From assembly GCA_938082855.1 (NCBI GenBank), contig CALKCC010000342.1:1-32112 (forward strand): a DNA stretch of 32,112 nucleotides, written 5' to 3'. The notes under the pieces were generated by a model. The model saw nothing but the letters and a program-made list of their open reading frames with translations, did no database searches and was not told the origin of the DNA. Shown piece by piece: positions 16,264-24,479 of the stretch (position 1 is its first letter; every line of letters starts with the position of its first letter). Position numbers and translations under genes: made by a program. Source of the DNA: an uncultured Pirellulaceae bacterium (GTDB lineage: Bacteria > Planctomycetota > Planctomycetia > Pirellulales > Pirellulaceae).

Positions 16264-17778
16264 AGCATCCCGATATTCAAGGATCGCCTGAAGCAGTCCA
16301 TCTAAATTATGCGACGAGGCTTCGACCGTTGGCGTCACACCGAATTCCCGCATCGTTTCACTGGTAATCGGGCTGATACTTGCCGACTTCATGCTTTGAA
16401 CGTGGTCACCTAGTAACTTGATCGACGACCTAGCGATCGCAGAACTTGTAAATGTAATCCAATCGATCCCTTCTTCGAGTGCCTCTTCGGTCGAAACGGA
16501 TAATTCATCAACATCCTGGCTGTGATAGACCACAACTTCGTCCACCTCAGCACCCGCGTCCCGCAGCCCGTTTGGCAATACATCACGACCGCGATTGGCT
16601 CGAATCAAAAGCACTTGTTTGTTTTCAACATGAGGCGTTAATGCAGCCACCATGGACTCGGCCCGGTACTCGTCCGGAATCAGATCCGCTTTGAGGTGAT
16701 AGTTCTCCAACATAGCGGCGGTTCCGGGACCAATGGCCGCTAATTGTGTCTGGGAAAATGCTCGCACATCCAAGCCTAATTCGAGCACCCGTTCCAAAAA
16801 GTAACGGACTCCATTCCCACTCGAGAAAACGACCCAGTCTGTCTGAGCCAATCGACGAATGGCTTGATCCACCAAAGCAAAATCAGATGGGGCGACGATT
16901 TCGATTGCCGGTTGGAGGACAACTTCCGCTCCCAGATCACTGAGTTTAGCTGCAAATTGTTCGGCCTGAGCGGTTGCTCGAGTCACCAATACTCGTTGTC
17001 CAAACAGAGGCCGCGATTCAAACCAGGAATTCAAACTTGTATCACTCACGACATCACCAACAATGACAATAGCCGGAGGACGTAGACGATGCTCGCCTTC
17101 AAACCGCTCCGGAACCTCGGCTAGCGTACATCTTACTGTAACCTGATCCGGGCAACTTATCCTGCGGATTATCGCAGCTGGAGTCGAAGCAGGCATGCCA
17201 TGTTCGATTAACTTACCAGTCCAGCTACGTGACGTCGTTACGCCCATATAGAACACCAACGTTCCGGGGAAACGAGCCAGCTGGTCGTAGTCCAGTGAAG
17301 ACTCGCCTTTTCCGTCACGTTCATGCCCGGTAATCAACGCTACGGCGGAGGCTTTATCGCGATGCGTTAGAGGGATCCCCACGCATGTGCCCGATGCTAG
17401 GGCTGCTGTGATTCCGGGTACGATTTCATATCCGATGCCTGCGGATTCAAAAGCAGTCGCCTCTTCCGCTGCTCGAGCAAAGATCGCGGGATCGCCACTC
17501 TTGAGCCGTACAACCTGCTGCCCTTGCTGTGCCAGACGGATGCATTCTGAATTAATCTCATCCTGCTTCCAGATTTTTCCTGTACCATGCCGCCCCATAC
17601 ACAAGCATTCCGTTCCCGGTCGAACGTGCTGCAGGATTCTGGGATTAACCAGATAGTCATATAGCACGACATCAGCCTGTTTTAAGCACTGCACGGCACG
17701 TAGCGTAATATAAGAAGGATCCCCAGGACCGGCTCCTACCAGATACACAAATCCGTCAGATGATGTATCCTGAGTCAT
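16261..17778 (-). CDS. cobA-hemD: Fused uroporphyrinogen-III C-methyltransferase / uroporphyrinogen-III synthase
   Basis: Two tetrapyrrole enzymes are fused. Residues 1 to about 250 are a SUMT (CobA) methyltransferase: VYLVGAGPGDPSYITLRA, VVLYDYLVNP, RLKSGDPAIFARAAEE and YEIVPGITAALA. These are the precorrin/siroheme SAM-binding motifs. Residues from about 262 onward are HemD, closing the tetrapyrrole ring: LFGQRVLVTRATAQAEQFA, DWVVFSSGNGVRYFLE, LAAIGPGTAAMLE and DWITFTSSAIARS. The protein thus makes uroporphyrinogen III and diverts it to siroheme or cobalamin. The ORF track starts at a TTG (17784); the ATG two codons later (17778) is the better start. It is divergent from the TPR gene with a gap of only 38 bp. 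Confidence 0.95.
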   Translation of the reverse strand: MTQDTSSDGFVYLVGAGPGDPSYITLRAVQCLKQADVVLYDYLVNPRILQHVRPGTECLCMGRHGTGKIWKQDEINSECIRLAQQGQQVVRLKSGDPAIFARAAEEATAFESAGIGYEIVPGITAALASGTCVGIPLTHRDKASAVALITGHERDGKGESSLDYDQLARFPGTLVFYMGVTTSRSWTGKLIEHGMPASTPAAIIRRISCPDQVTVRCTLAEVPERFEGEHRLRPPAIVIVGDVVSDTSLNSWFESRPLFGQRVLVTRATAQAEQFAAKLSDLGAEVVLQPAIEIVAPSDFALVDQAIRRLAQTDWVVFSSGNGVRYFLERVLELGLDVRAFSQTQLAAIGPGTAAMLENYHLKADLIPDEYRAESMVAALTPHVENKQVLLIRANRGRDVLPNGLRDAGAEVDEVVVYHSQDVDELSVSTEEALEEGIDWITFTSSAIARSSIKLLGDHVQSMKSASISPITSETMREFGVTPTVEASSHNLDGLLQAILEYRDA

Positions 17779-17816
17779 AGTCAATGTATCCCTATTTGCT
17801 TCCGATGATTGCCTAA

Positions 17817-19214
17817 TTGAAAGGGCTTACTCGATTGGAACCTGCCACTCCTGAATCTGCAAGTAACCAGCAAACTGGCGTTGAAAAATATGCGCGAGGT
17901 TTTTCTCGTCAACAACGGCGTGAACTGCAGAACCAATTCGAGACGGGACTGCAATGGCTTGAGCAACAGCCTCCTGCTTACGATACAGCTCTGGGCATCT
18001 TTGCCAAATGCATGCAAGCCGACCCCATGGGTGCAGTCTATACGTTTGAGTTCTTACAAGCCTTAGAACAAGGGTATGAGTTGGGTTTGTATAAGCATGG
18101 TTGGCGTCAACGACGGCGCAATCTCAAATTAGTGAGCCGCATCGAACAACTCTGCGAAAATCAACAGTGGCACGAAGCCCTGCAACAGGCACCGGATGCG
18201 TTATATCACAATGCTCGTAATGAAAAGCTGTTACTAGAGCTTGCCTTTGCCGCTCAGGCTATCGAAGCGGTCGAAACTCAATGGACCTATCTAGAGTTTG
18301 CCCTGAAGTACTTTTCTGGCTCTTGCGATGTACATGTCCAAATCATTCATGCCTTCTATCAATCCGGCCGGTTTGATGACGCCAACGATCATATGTTTCA
18401 TGTCGCGAAATCAGCAGATGATCAACTCCTGCAACAAATTCTCCGAGCCCTGCCTGGGGTCATTACTCAACAATTCCCTGGGCGTGAGTTAATCTCGCAA
18501 ATAGATTCCTTGCGATTGGAACTGCAACAAAACCCAAGTCATGAAACAACGTGGGAGCAACTTTGCCAGATACTCGAAGAACTCAATCTCTATGGGCAGG
18601 CCATTGAAGCCACACAGCTTGCTCAACAGGCCACCGGGAATACAAGTAGTTGGTCCCAAAAGAGCCTCCAGCTGCGACTGCAGCAGGCCGAATCCCGATT
18701 GCAATTTCATCTGGATCTACAGGCCTCTGATTCTCTACTCGATGATCTACAGCATGAAGTCTGGCGAATTCGTACGGAATATTATCAAAACCAAACAAAG
18801 CAGTACCCCAATCAGGCTCGGGCCGAAATTCAACTCGGTTGGTGTTTGACCGGTACAAAAAATTGGTACGAAGCGATCAAGCAATTTGAAAGAATTGAGG
18901 CAGATCACTGCACCTTTACCACCGTAGAGGAGATCGCCCTGCAACTGGGACTAGCAGAGTCACAGCAAGCGATTCGACGATTTGATGATGCTCTTGAAAC
19001 GTTCACCAAATTGCTGGAATCGCTAACGCAATGTGAACGGCCTGACGAAGTGGATCAGGAGCTTTCAGCTCAGATTCCTGGTTTGGAAAACGAATCGGGG
19101 ATGCAACGATCGCTAAAACGGATAAAAACGTTAGCCGCATCGATGAATCAGGCCACATTATGCCAAAAATGCGATGATCTGGCCCAAAAAATCGTTGTTT
19201 CTACCGATAACTAA
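17817..19214 (+). CDS. TPR-like helical repeat protein of planctomycete type
   Basis: The 465 residues are largely alpha-helical with degenerate TPR units, for example LALKYFSGSCDVHVQIIHAF-like and GWCLTGTKNWYEAIKQFERI segments. The N-terminal part (FETGLQWLEQQPPAYDTALG, then FAKCMQADPMGAVYTFEFL) matches a pattern I recall from planctomycete TPR proteins, where a short stretch precedes a CVxxDPxN-like motif. No enzymatic motif, signal peptide or membrane helix is seen, so it is probably a cytoplasmic scaffold. The start is TTG directly after an in-frame stop; no ATG occurs until well inside the conserved region, and no Shine-Dalgarno supports it, so the exact start is uncertain. rpsT follows but has its own promoter. 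Confidence 0.75.
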   Translation: MKGLTRLEPATPESASNQQTGVEKYARGFSRQQRRELQNQFETGLQWLEQQPPAYDTALGIFAKCMQADPMGAVYTFEFLQALEQGYELGLYKHGWRQRRRNLKLVSRIEQLCENQQWHEALQQAPDALYHNARNEKLLLELAFAAQAIEAVETQWTYLEFALKYFSGSCDVHVQIIHAFYQSGRFDDANDHMFHVAKSADDQLLQQILRALPGVITQQFPGRELISQIDSLRLELQQNPSHETTWEQLCQILEELNLYGQAIEATQLAQQATGNTSSWSQKSLQLRLQQAESRLQFHLDLQASDSLLDDLQHEVWRIRTEYYQNQTKQYPNQARAEIQLGWCLTGTKNWYEAIKQFERIEADHCTFTTVEEIALQLGLAESQQAIRRFDDALETFTKLLESLTQCERPDEVDQELSAQIPGLENESGMQRSLKRIKTLAASMNQATLCQKCDDLAQKIVVSTDN

Positions 19215-19227
19215 TCAAATCAGCGCC

Positions 19228-19256
19228 TAGACAAACTCTATTTTTTAGGCGATAAA
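19228..19256 (+). promoter_or_regulatory. Candidate rpsT promoter
   Basis: A -35 TAGACA (5/6) and -10 GATAAA (4/6) are separated by 17 bp, about 85 bp upstream of the rpsT ATG. The octamer TTAGGCGA occurs twice nearby, once in the promoter spacer and once about 27 bp downstream, in the leader. Confidence 0.45.
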
Positions 19257-19342
19257 AGTAGTTCCCACTTAGGCGAAGTGCGCCATGAGGGATAATCAAA
19301 AAGCTAAATAACTAGTTGCAGGCTGCAAATAACAGGAAAACC

Positions 19343-19645
19343 ATGCCGAATACTGCCAGTGCCAAAAAACGACTTCGTCAAAACGAAACCCGCCGTCAAC
19401 GTAACCGTGGACAGCGAAGTGATCTGCGTACTTCGATTCGTAAAGTGAATGAAGCAATCGATACCTATCAGGCTGCTCGTGCAGATGGTGGCGATACAGA
19501 TGCCGCATTGGCAAGTATCAACGATGCCTACGTTTCCGCTCAAAAGAAGCTGGATAAAGCTGGTGCCAAGAACCTGATTCATCGCAATAAAGCAGCACGC
19601 ACCAAGTCACGTCTTCAGGCTCGAATCCAAAAAGCCAAGGCGTAA
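19343..19645 (+). CDS. rpsT: 30S ribosomal protein S20
   Basis: S20 binds 16S rRNA early in small-subunit assembly. The 100-residue lysine/arginine-rich protein starts [20 protein letters not shown] and ends [21 protein letters not shown], both diagnostic. The ORF track begins at an upstream TTG (19316), but the family start and an AGGA 6 nt upstream place the ATG at 19343. It is a single gene with its own promoter and a strong intrinsic terminator. Confidence 0.97.
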   Translation: MPNTASAKKRLRQNETRRQRNRGQRSDLRTSIRKVNEAIDTYQAARADGGDTDAALASINDAYVSAQKKLDKAGAKNLIHRNKAARTKSRLQARIQKAKA

Positions 19646-19665
19646 CTGCTAAGAGAAACAATCCT

Positions 19666-19684
19666 CGGAGATCAACGATCTCCG
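19666..19684 (+). repeat. Hairpin between rpsT and its terminator
   Basis: A perfect 8-bp stem, CGGAGATC and GATCTCCG with an AAC loop, lies about 20 bp after the rpsT stop and 16 bp before the intrinsic terminator. It may protect the mRNA 3' end. Confidence 0.55.
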
Positions 19685-19699
19685 GATCGAGATAAAGAG

Positions 19700-19729
19700 G
19701 TCCTACTCCAAATCGAGTAGGACTTTTTT
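19700..19729 (+). terminator. Intrinsic terminator of rpsT
   Basis: A perfect 9-bp stem (GTCCTACTC and GAGTAGGAC, 6-nt loop) is followed directly by six T residues on the + strand. Confidence 0.9.
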
Positions 19730-19809
19730 ATGCGCCTGTTTGTGCGAGAATTCAATTCGTAGGGAACGAAATACAAAGAGAGTCGGCGGTCAACTAGTTA
19801 GCTAGTGAT

Positions 19810-20712
19810 CTAATGCCATACTATTTTGCTGGCATCAAAAACCGGGCCTTCAACACAAGTTCGCTTGTAATCCCAGGAGCCGTCATCCTGCAAGACTTTA
19901 GTAACGCACGTAAAGCAAATACCAATACCGCAGGCCATGGGCGTTTCGAGTGAAACCTGACACGCCACTTCCCAGGATTTACTTACAGCCGCGACAGCTT
20001 CCATCATCGGCTCAGGACCACAACAAACTACTCGTACGCCTTCATTGGAACCATGAGCCTGTTTGTCGTCCTCTAATACCTGTTTCAGTACATCGGTTAC
20101 TAGTCCATGATGCCCAAGACTTCCATCATCGGTACACAGTCGCACATCGAGCCCCTGTACCGCTTCAAACGTCTCGACACCTGCCAGCAGCTCCTTGTTT
20201 CGAGCTCCATAACAGAGCGTTACCTTGTCGGCCTGGGGACAATCCCGTCCATAATTGGCCAAGCCAAGATACTCTTTAGCCAGAGTAACAAACGGAGTTT
20301 GACCAATGCCTCCCGCGACCATAATTAGATGTCGAGTTGGCTGCGGTAGAAAACCATTTCCCAACGGCCCCCAGACGTCCAGTGATTGCCCTGCCTTCAC
20401 ATCAACTAATCGAGTGGTGAGATTTCCTTTGACAAGATAAACCGCGTCCAAGTCGGTTGGGACACCATGTTCGTCCGGAGTGATTTCAAAAACAGCCAGT
20501 GGGCGGCCAATCAGAGGATCATCACGATCTGTGATTTTGAGCATGATAAACTGCCCTGGCTTACACATTGAGGCCATTTCGGGACATCGAAATCGTACTC
20601 GCCAGGTGCCTTGGGCGACCTGAACATTTTCAATGACTTCTGCACAGTGGTGTACTGAAGAGTCTGCATAATAATCAGCATGCAGAGGATTATCACAATG
20701 ATCGGTCGACAT
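19810..20712 (-). CDS. pyrK: Dihydroorotate dehydrogenase electron transfer subunit (PyrK-like)
   Basis: PyrK carries FAD and a [2Fe-2S] cluster and links class 1B dihydroorotate dehydrogenase to NAD+. The 300 residues show the FAD-binding region PGQFIMLKITDRDDPLIGRPLAV, the Gly-rich VWGPLGNGFLP and MVAGGIGQTPFVTLAKEYL (NAD-binding), and the C-terminal cluster site with cysteines in MACGIGICFTCVTKV and KRTCVEGPVF. It begins inside the stop of the pseudouridine synthase gene (TAATG, 1-bp overlap), so the two are translationally coupled. pyrD is not in the window; related sulfide dehydrogenase-type subunits share this architecture, so the partner is inferred. Confidence 0.88.
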   Translation of the reverse strand: MSTDHCDNPLHADYYADSSVHHCAEVIENVQVAQGTWRVRFRCPEMASMCKPGQFIMLKITDRDDPLIGRPLAVFEITPDEHGVPTDLDAVYLVKGNLTTRLVDVKAGQSLDVWGPLGNGFLPQPTRHLIMVAGGIGQTPFVTLAKEYLGLANYGRDCPQADKVTLCYGARNKELLAGVETFEAVQGLDVRLCTDDGSLGHHGLVTDVLKQVLEDDKQAHGSNEGVRVVCCGPEPMMEAVAAVSKSWEVACQVSLETPMACGIGICFTCVTKVLQDDGSWDYKRTCVEGPVFDASKIVWH

Positions 20713-21758
20713 TAGCGACGTTTCCTTACGTTGCGTTTTTTGGCTGGCTTGCGTTTAGCCGAGCCACCTTTCGTGGACGATTTGCTCTTACTTCCCCGAG
20801 CAGCCCCTCGTGACGACTTTCGTGTCGAGCCAGGGGACTTCCCGCGTGCATCGCCGGACTTCGCTCCGCGTCGACGCGGAGTCTTTTTTACGCCTTTTCG
20901 CGTTGTTTTTCCAGTAGAGGTCTTCTTTTTTACCGACTTACGACGCGTTCCCGGTTTCGTCTTTTCGGCGGTGAGACGCTTCAAGGCTTTAACTTCGGCA
21001 ATGGTTAATTCCCGATACGCGCCTTCAGGTAGCTCACCTAACCGGACCGGGCCGATGGCAATCCGCTTCAATTGAAGTACCTTATGGCCTACGCGGGCCA
21101 ACACACGGCGAATTTCCCGATTCTTTCCTTCGGCTAGGATCATTTCGAGTTCGGTGGTCTGTTTGTGACGCTTCTTAACTCGTATCGACTCTACATTTGC
21201 CTTCCCGTCTGATAGATAGACTCCCTGACGAATTTCGGCAAGCTGCTCTCGCTGAATATTACCTGCGACTCGAACCGTATAGATTTTGCTGACCTGATAG
21301 CTCGGGTGAGCGATCTTGTTAGCCAATTCCCCATCGTTCGTCACGATGATTAGTCCCTGACTACTCCGGTCTAATCGTCCAATGGTGAATAGATGATTCG
21401 CGTCTCCGATCAGATCGACCACTCGTACTCGTCCGTCCGGATCGCTATTGGTCGAAAGGACTCCTGGCGGCTTATTCAGGACATAGTATCGTAAAGTGGG
21501 ACGCTCAATAACATCTCCATCCACTCGGACTTCCTGATTCTCCGGATCCACTTTGGTCCCCAATTGGGTTACCACTTGTCGATCAATCTGAACTCGGCCC
21601 GCCGTGATTAGTTCTTCACAATGTCGACGGCTGCCATAGCCGGCTGCTGCCAGAACTTTCTGTAACCGCACGGAGTCTCCGTCAGCTGCACGTTTGGATG
21701 TCCGTGCCGGCCTTTGATCGAACCCGCGAGTTCGCTTTCGAGAAGATTCTCTGTTCAT
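20712..21758 (-). CDS. rluB: RsuA/RluB-type pseudouridine synthase with long basic tail
   Basis: The enzyme isomerises a uridine in rRNA, probably 23S (RluB-like). An S4 RNA-binding domain (RLQKVLAAAGYGSRRHCEELI, about residues 31-51) precedes the catalytic domain with the active Asp in IGRLDRSSQGL and the motif NREIRRVLARVGHKVLQLKRIAIGP. After about residue 260 comes a tail of roughly 85 residues made almost only of K, R, S, T, G and A (many KK, RR and TRK runs), probably a disordered RNA-binding extension. The exact target (RluB, RluE, RluF or RsuA) cannot be settled. It is coupled to pyrK by a 1-bp TAATG overlap. No Shine-Dalgarno is seen. Confidence 0.88.
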   Translation of the reverse strand: MNRESSRKRTRGFDQRPARTSKRAADGDSVRLQKVLAAAGYGSRRHCEELITAGRVQIDRQVVTQLGTKVDPENQEVRVDGDVIERPTLRYYVLNKPPGVLSTNSDPDGRVRVVDLIGDANHLFTIGRLDRSSQGLIIVTNDGELANKIAHPSYQVSKIYTVRVAGNIQREQLAEIRQGVYLSDGKANVESIRVKKRHKQTTELEMILAEGKNREIRRVLARVGHKVLQLKRIAIGPVRLGELPEGAYRELTIAEVKALKRLTAEKTKPGTRRKSVKKKTSTGKTTRKGVKKTPRRRGAKSGDARGKSPGSTRKSSRGAARGSKSKSSTKGGSAKRKPAKKRNVRKRR

Positions 21759-21786
21759 GACGATTGATTTCTAATTCAGAAGACGA

Positions 21787-21800
21787 GCGAGTAAACTCGC
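21787..21800. repeat. Small hairpin between tatC and the rluB-like gene
   Basis: GCGAG and CTCGC around a TAAA loop, with no U-run on either strand. It lies in the 142-bp gap between two same-strand genes. Confidence 0.35.
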
Positions 21801-21900
21801 GAGGTAAGCAACCCAAAGGGTCATAAATTCACTCCGCGGTGCATTCTCTAGCACTTCACGGCGTGGTTGGGATCAGTTTTTGAAACCAGAGGATCCACGG

Positions 21901-23379
21901 TTAAACCGGGTCATAACTTTCAGCATATGGGTTTTTGTTACGTGGCATGAATTTACATAACAGGATGCCCAGGAAGTAGAGGACCGTTAGCGGGCCACCT
22001 AGCAAGAGCATACTTAATGGGTCTGCCGGCGTAAGGAACATAGCGATAATGAAAATCACCAGAATCGCCACTCGCCATTTGGCAAGATAAGCCGCTGTGG
22101 TAAACATGCCGATGCGTTGTAGCATTAACATCACCAAGGGTAACTGGAAGGCAACTCCGAATCCGATCGGCAGGAACATAACAAATCCCAGCCATTCGCT
22201 AATACGCGGATCCGGGTCAATGGCCATCATACGGTTGTAACTGAACAGGAAGTCCAGAACCGGTTCCATCACGATGAAGAACGCCATGGCGGCACCTCCA
22301 AAGAACAGTGCCAGACAAAACGGCAGGTAGATGTAGACGTATTTTCGCTCATGAGGATAAAGGCCTGCGGCAACGAACGCCCATAACTGGAAAAAGATCC
22401 AGGGACTTCCAATGACAAAGCCAGCGATGAAGGCTGCTTTTAACCAGATCATAAATCCTTCATGTGCGTTAAGCGTCTGGACTCGAATGTCCTTTTTCTC
22501 CCAGACAGGCAAGGTGATCGTGGCTGGACGTGCCGAGCGGAGATAGTCCGGGAAGGCGTTGGAGAGAGCAAACTTGTTAATACGACGAGTCATGTCCGCG
22601 GTCGACAACCCATCCTTGGGGTCATTGATTCTGGCGGTCAGATTGTTGAAGACCTCATCGATGTCCACCTGGTTTTCATCGGTAGTTGTATCAAACTGTG
22701 CCCACCAGGTGTCCGGTCCCTCAATGGTGGACTCCACAAGACTTCGAATCGAAGCATTGTCGTAGACACTCGCATCATTGGCCCAAGCGTTCAGCAATTC
22801 GACTGCATCGCTTAAGTCTTCGTCGTATGGATTCTCAATCGAATTTACGACTCGACTAAATTGTTCAAGCTGAGTGTCATCAAGCAGGCCTACCAGAAAG
22901 GTAGCCCACGGCTCCTCTTCATCCAGCGAAGATTGAATGTGCTGAAAGAACTTCCGATGCTCCGAACCACTGTCGGATTCGAGATAAAAGTCATCTGCGA
23001 CAAAGGAGTATGGAGAGTAATTTAAGGCCCCCAGTTGATTCGGAACCGCTGCTTTTAGTCGCAGGATGAGCTGGTCTAACTCGACTTCGATATCGTTGGA
23101 GACGTAATTCTCATCGGTAATCAGACCCGCCTGCTCGGCCTTGGCTAGCTCATCATTTTGAATCTTGTCCAGAGCCTGCATTTGATAATAGCCACGCAGT
23201 GACTTCTTGAGTGGCACTTGAATCTGCTGGATGACATCATCTGCCAAAAAGAGTCCAAATCCAACACCGACGACCAGACCAATCGCTGCGCGAAACAAAC
23301 ATTGACGCAATTCTTCCAGATGTTCACCAAAGGTCATGGTGGAATCTGCAAATAGATCTTCTTTGGGGTTCTTAGCCAT
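21901..23379 (-). CDS. tatC: Sec-independent protein translocase TatC with large periplasmic insertion
   Basis: TatC is the inner-membrane receptor for twin-arginine signal peptides. The N-terminal recognition motif FGEHLEELRQCLFRA (residues 17-31) and TM1 (about 31-48) are present. The family motif around the conserved Glu (NAHEGFMIWLKAAF, E307), SPWIFFQLWAFVAAGLYPHER and the later helices LPIGFGVAFQLPLVMLML and IFIIAMFLTPADPLSM are also clear. Typical TatC is about 250 residues; this one is 492. The excess lies between TM1 and TM2, in the first periplasmic loop (about residues 60-298), a soluble, acidic, mostly helical domain. The reading frame is intact, so it is a real extension. tatA or tatB is not visible nearby. 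The secreted prenyltransferase-repeat protein in this window is a plausible client. Confidence 0.95.
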   Translation of the reverse strand: MAKNPKEDLFADSTMTFGEHLEELRQCLFRAAIGLVVGVGFGLFLADDVIQQIQVPLKKSLRGYYQMQALDKIQNDELAKAEQAGLITDENYVSNDIEVELDQLILRLKAAVPNQLGALNYSPYSFVADDFYLESDSGSEHRKFFQHIQSSLDEEEPWATFLVGLLDDTQLEQFSRVVNSIENPYDEDLSDAVELLNAWANDASVYDNASIRSLVESTIEGPDTWWAQFDTTTDENQVDIDEVFNNLTARINDPKDGLSTADMTRRINKFALSNAFPDYLRSARPATITLPVWEKKDIRVQTLNAHEGFMIWLKAAFIAGFVIGSPWIFFQLWAFVAAGLYPHERKYVYIYLPFCLALFFGGAAMAFFIVMEPVLDFLFSYNRMMAIDPDPRISEWLGFVMFLPIGFGVAFQLPLVMLMLQRIGMFTTAAYLAKWRVAILVIFIIAMFLTPADPLSMLLLGGPLTVLYFLGILLCKFMPRNKNPYAESYDPV

Positions 23380-23785
23380 AACTAAAAAATAATTGATTCC
23401 AAAAAATGGAAAGAGTTAAGCCATCACAGGCATAACGCGGGATTAAAAAACAGACGGCCAGATCAGAACTTCACAGTTGTGAAAAGGCCCCAAATAAATA
23501 CGGAAGGAAGCTGCCGAATCAGCGGAAACGAATACGCTTTAGGTACTCGCGAGGTCTCCGTTTAATCCTAGCATGGGGCCACTGGATTACCAAGAAGCCA
23601 AACGGGGATATGTGACCAGATTCAAGGTGGTTTAACAAGTAAAACGACGAGAGTAATACACCACCAGAAGGAAGTCCCGGATTCAGACAATGGTATATCT
23701 TCAGGACGGGTTGAGCACTATAATCCGCCGTGCCTTTATCCGGTACACGGTTTTTAACCGACGATTTAGACCAAACCGAATTCTT
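23380..23785. promoter_or_regulatory. Divergent region between tatC and the lipoprotein gene
   Basis: No gene is seen. A 14-bp palindrome, TTCACA-GT-TGTGAA, at 23470-23483 lies about 90 bp upstream of tatC and is a possible operator. A -10-like TATAAT is at 23719-23724 on the + strand, about 60 bp before the lipoprotein ATG; no good -35 accompanies it. Confidence 0.4.
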
Positions 23786-24046
23786 ATGACACGCTCCTTA
23801 CAACTATCCTCTGTGCTGTTACTGCTAAGCTTCCTTGGTGGTTGTCAGCATGTTCAGGAGCAAGTATCCAAGCCACGTGGTGAAATTCGACAGCAACAAT
23901 ATCGAGCAGCTCTGTTTGATCCGTACTCTATTCCGGAAGTAGGAACCGATCTTGGTGGCATGCGACCGCCTGAATTTGATCGTCCCTTGCCAGAACCGGT
24001 GCGAGATAAATACCTCGGCCAAATGGTAAGAAAGAGCCAGCAATAA
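23786..24046 (+). CDS. Small secreted lipoprotein of planctomycete type
   Basis: The 86-residue protein begins with a signal peptide (RSLQLSSVLLLLSFLGGC) whose LGGC fits a lipobox, so the Cys at about residue 20 should be lipidated. The remaining chain contains DPYSIPEVGTDLGGMRPPEF and RPLPEPVRDKY. I recall a planctomycete family of short lipoproteins with the same DPF/DPY...GPE...RPxxY...PLxEPVR pattern; function is unknown. The ORF track starts 32 codons earlier, but the signal peptide places the start at 23786. It is convergent with glnB, 28 bp away. Confidence 0.75.
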   Translation: MTRSLQLSSVLLLLSFLGGCQHVQEQVSKPRGEIRQQQYRAALFDPYSIPEVGTDLGGMRPPEFDRPLPEPVRDKYLGQMVRKSQQ

Positions 24047-24074
24047 GAGGTTGTGAATCAGGGACCGGGCCGAG

Positions 24075-24422
24075 TTAAATAGCGTCGGGCCCACGTTCAC
24101 CAGTACGGATACGTACGCAGTCGTCCATTGGAAGCACGAAGATCTTACCGTCACCGATCGCTCCAGTTTCACCCGATCGCCCCGCTGTCAGCACGGCCTG
24201 AATCGTCGGCTCTACAAATTCATCGTTGACTGCAATTTGAAGTTGCGTTTTACGCAGGAGATTGACCGATAACTCGCGGCCACGATACATCTCAGTCTGG
24301 CCTTTCTGTCGCCCAAATCCCTGGCAGTCCATGACTGTCAGACGCGACACTTCGACGTCCGTCAGTGCGGCTTTGACGTCTTCTAGGCGGCTCGGCTGAA
24401 TAATCGCGATAATTAGCTTCAT
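24075..24422 (-). CDS. glnB: P-II family nitrogen regulator (GlnB/GlnK-like)
   Basis: PII is a trimeric sensor of 2-oxoglutarate and ATP/ADP that blocks AmtB and tunes nitrogen enzymes. The start MKLIIAIIQPSRLEDVKAAL aligns with GlnB from residue 1, so the true ATG is at 24422, not the ORF-track start 14 codons earlier. GFGRQKGQTEMYRGREL is the T-loop base and top; GAIGDGKIFVLPMDDCVRIRTGERG is the C-terminal signature. In GlnB numbering Tyr46 is kept, but position 51, the uridylylated Tyr of enteric PII, is Leu. Position 49, the phosphorylated Ser of cyanobacteria, is Arg. Neither known modification can occur there. The gene follows amtB on the same strand across a structured 250-nt element ending in a terminator. 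Confidence 0.95.
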   Translation of the reverse strand: MKLIIAIIQPSRLEDVKAALTDVEVSRLTVMDCQGFGRQKGQTEMYRGRELSVNLLRKTQLQIAVNDEFVEPTIQAVLTAGRSGETGAIGDGKIFVLPMDDCVRIRTGERGPDAI

Positions 24423-24479
24423 TGCGTGTGACTCGGCAGTGAGTAAGGCTCGGTTTCCACCCATTGTACAAGGCAGAGG

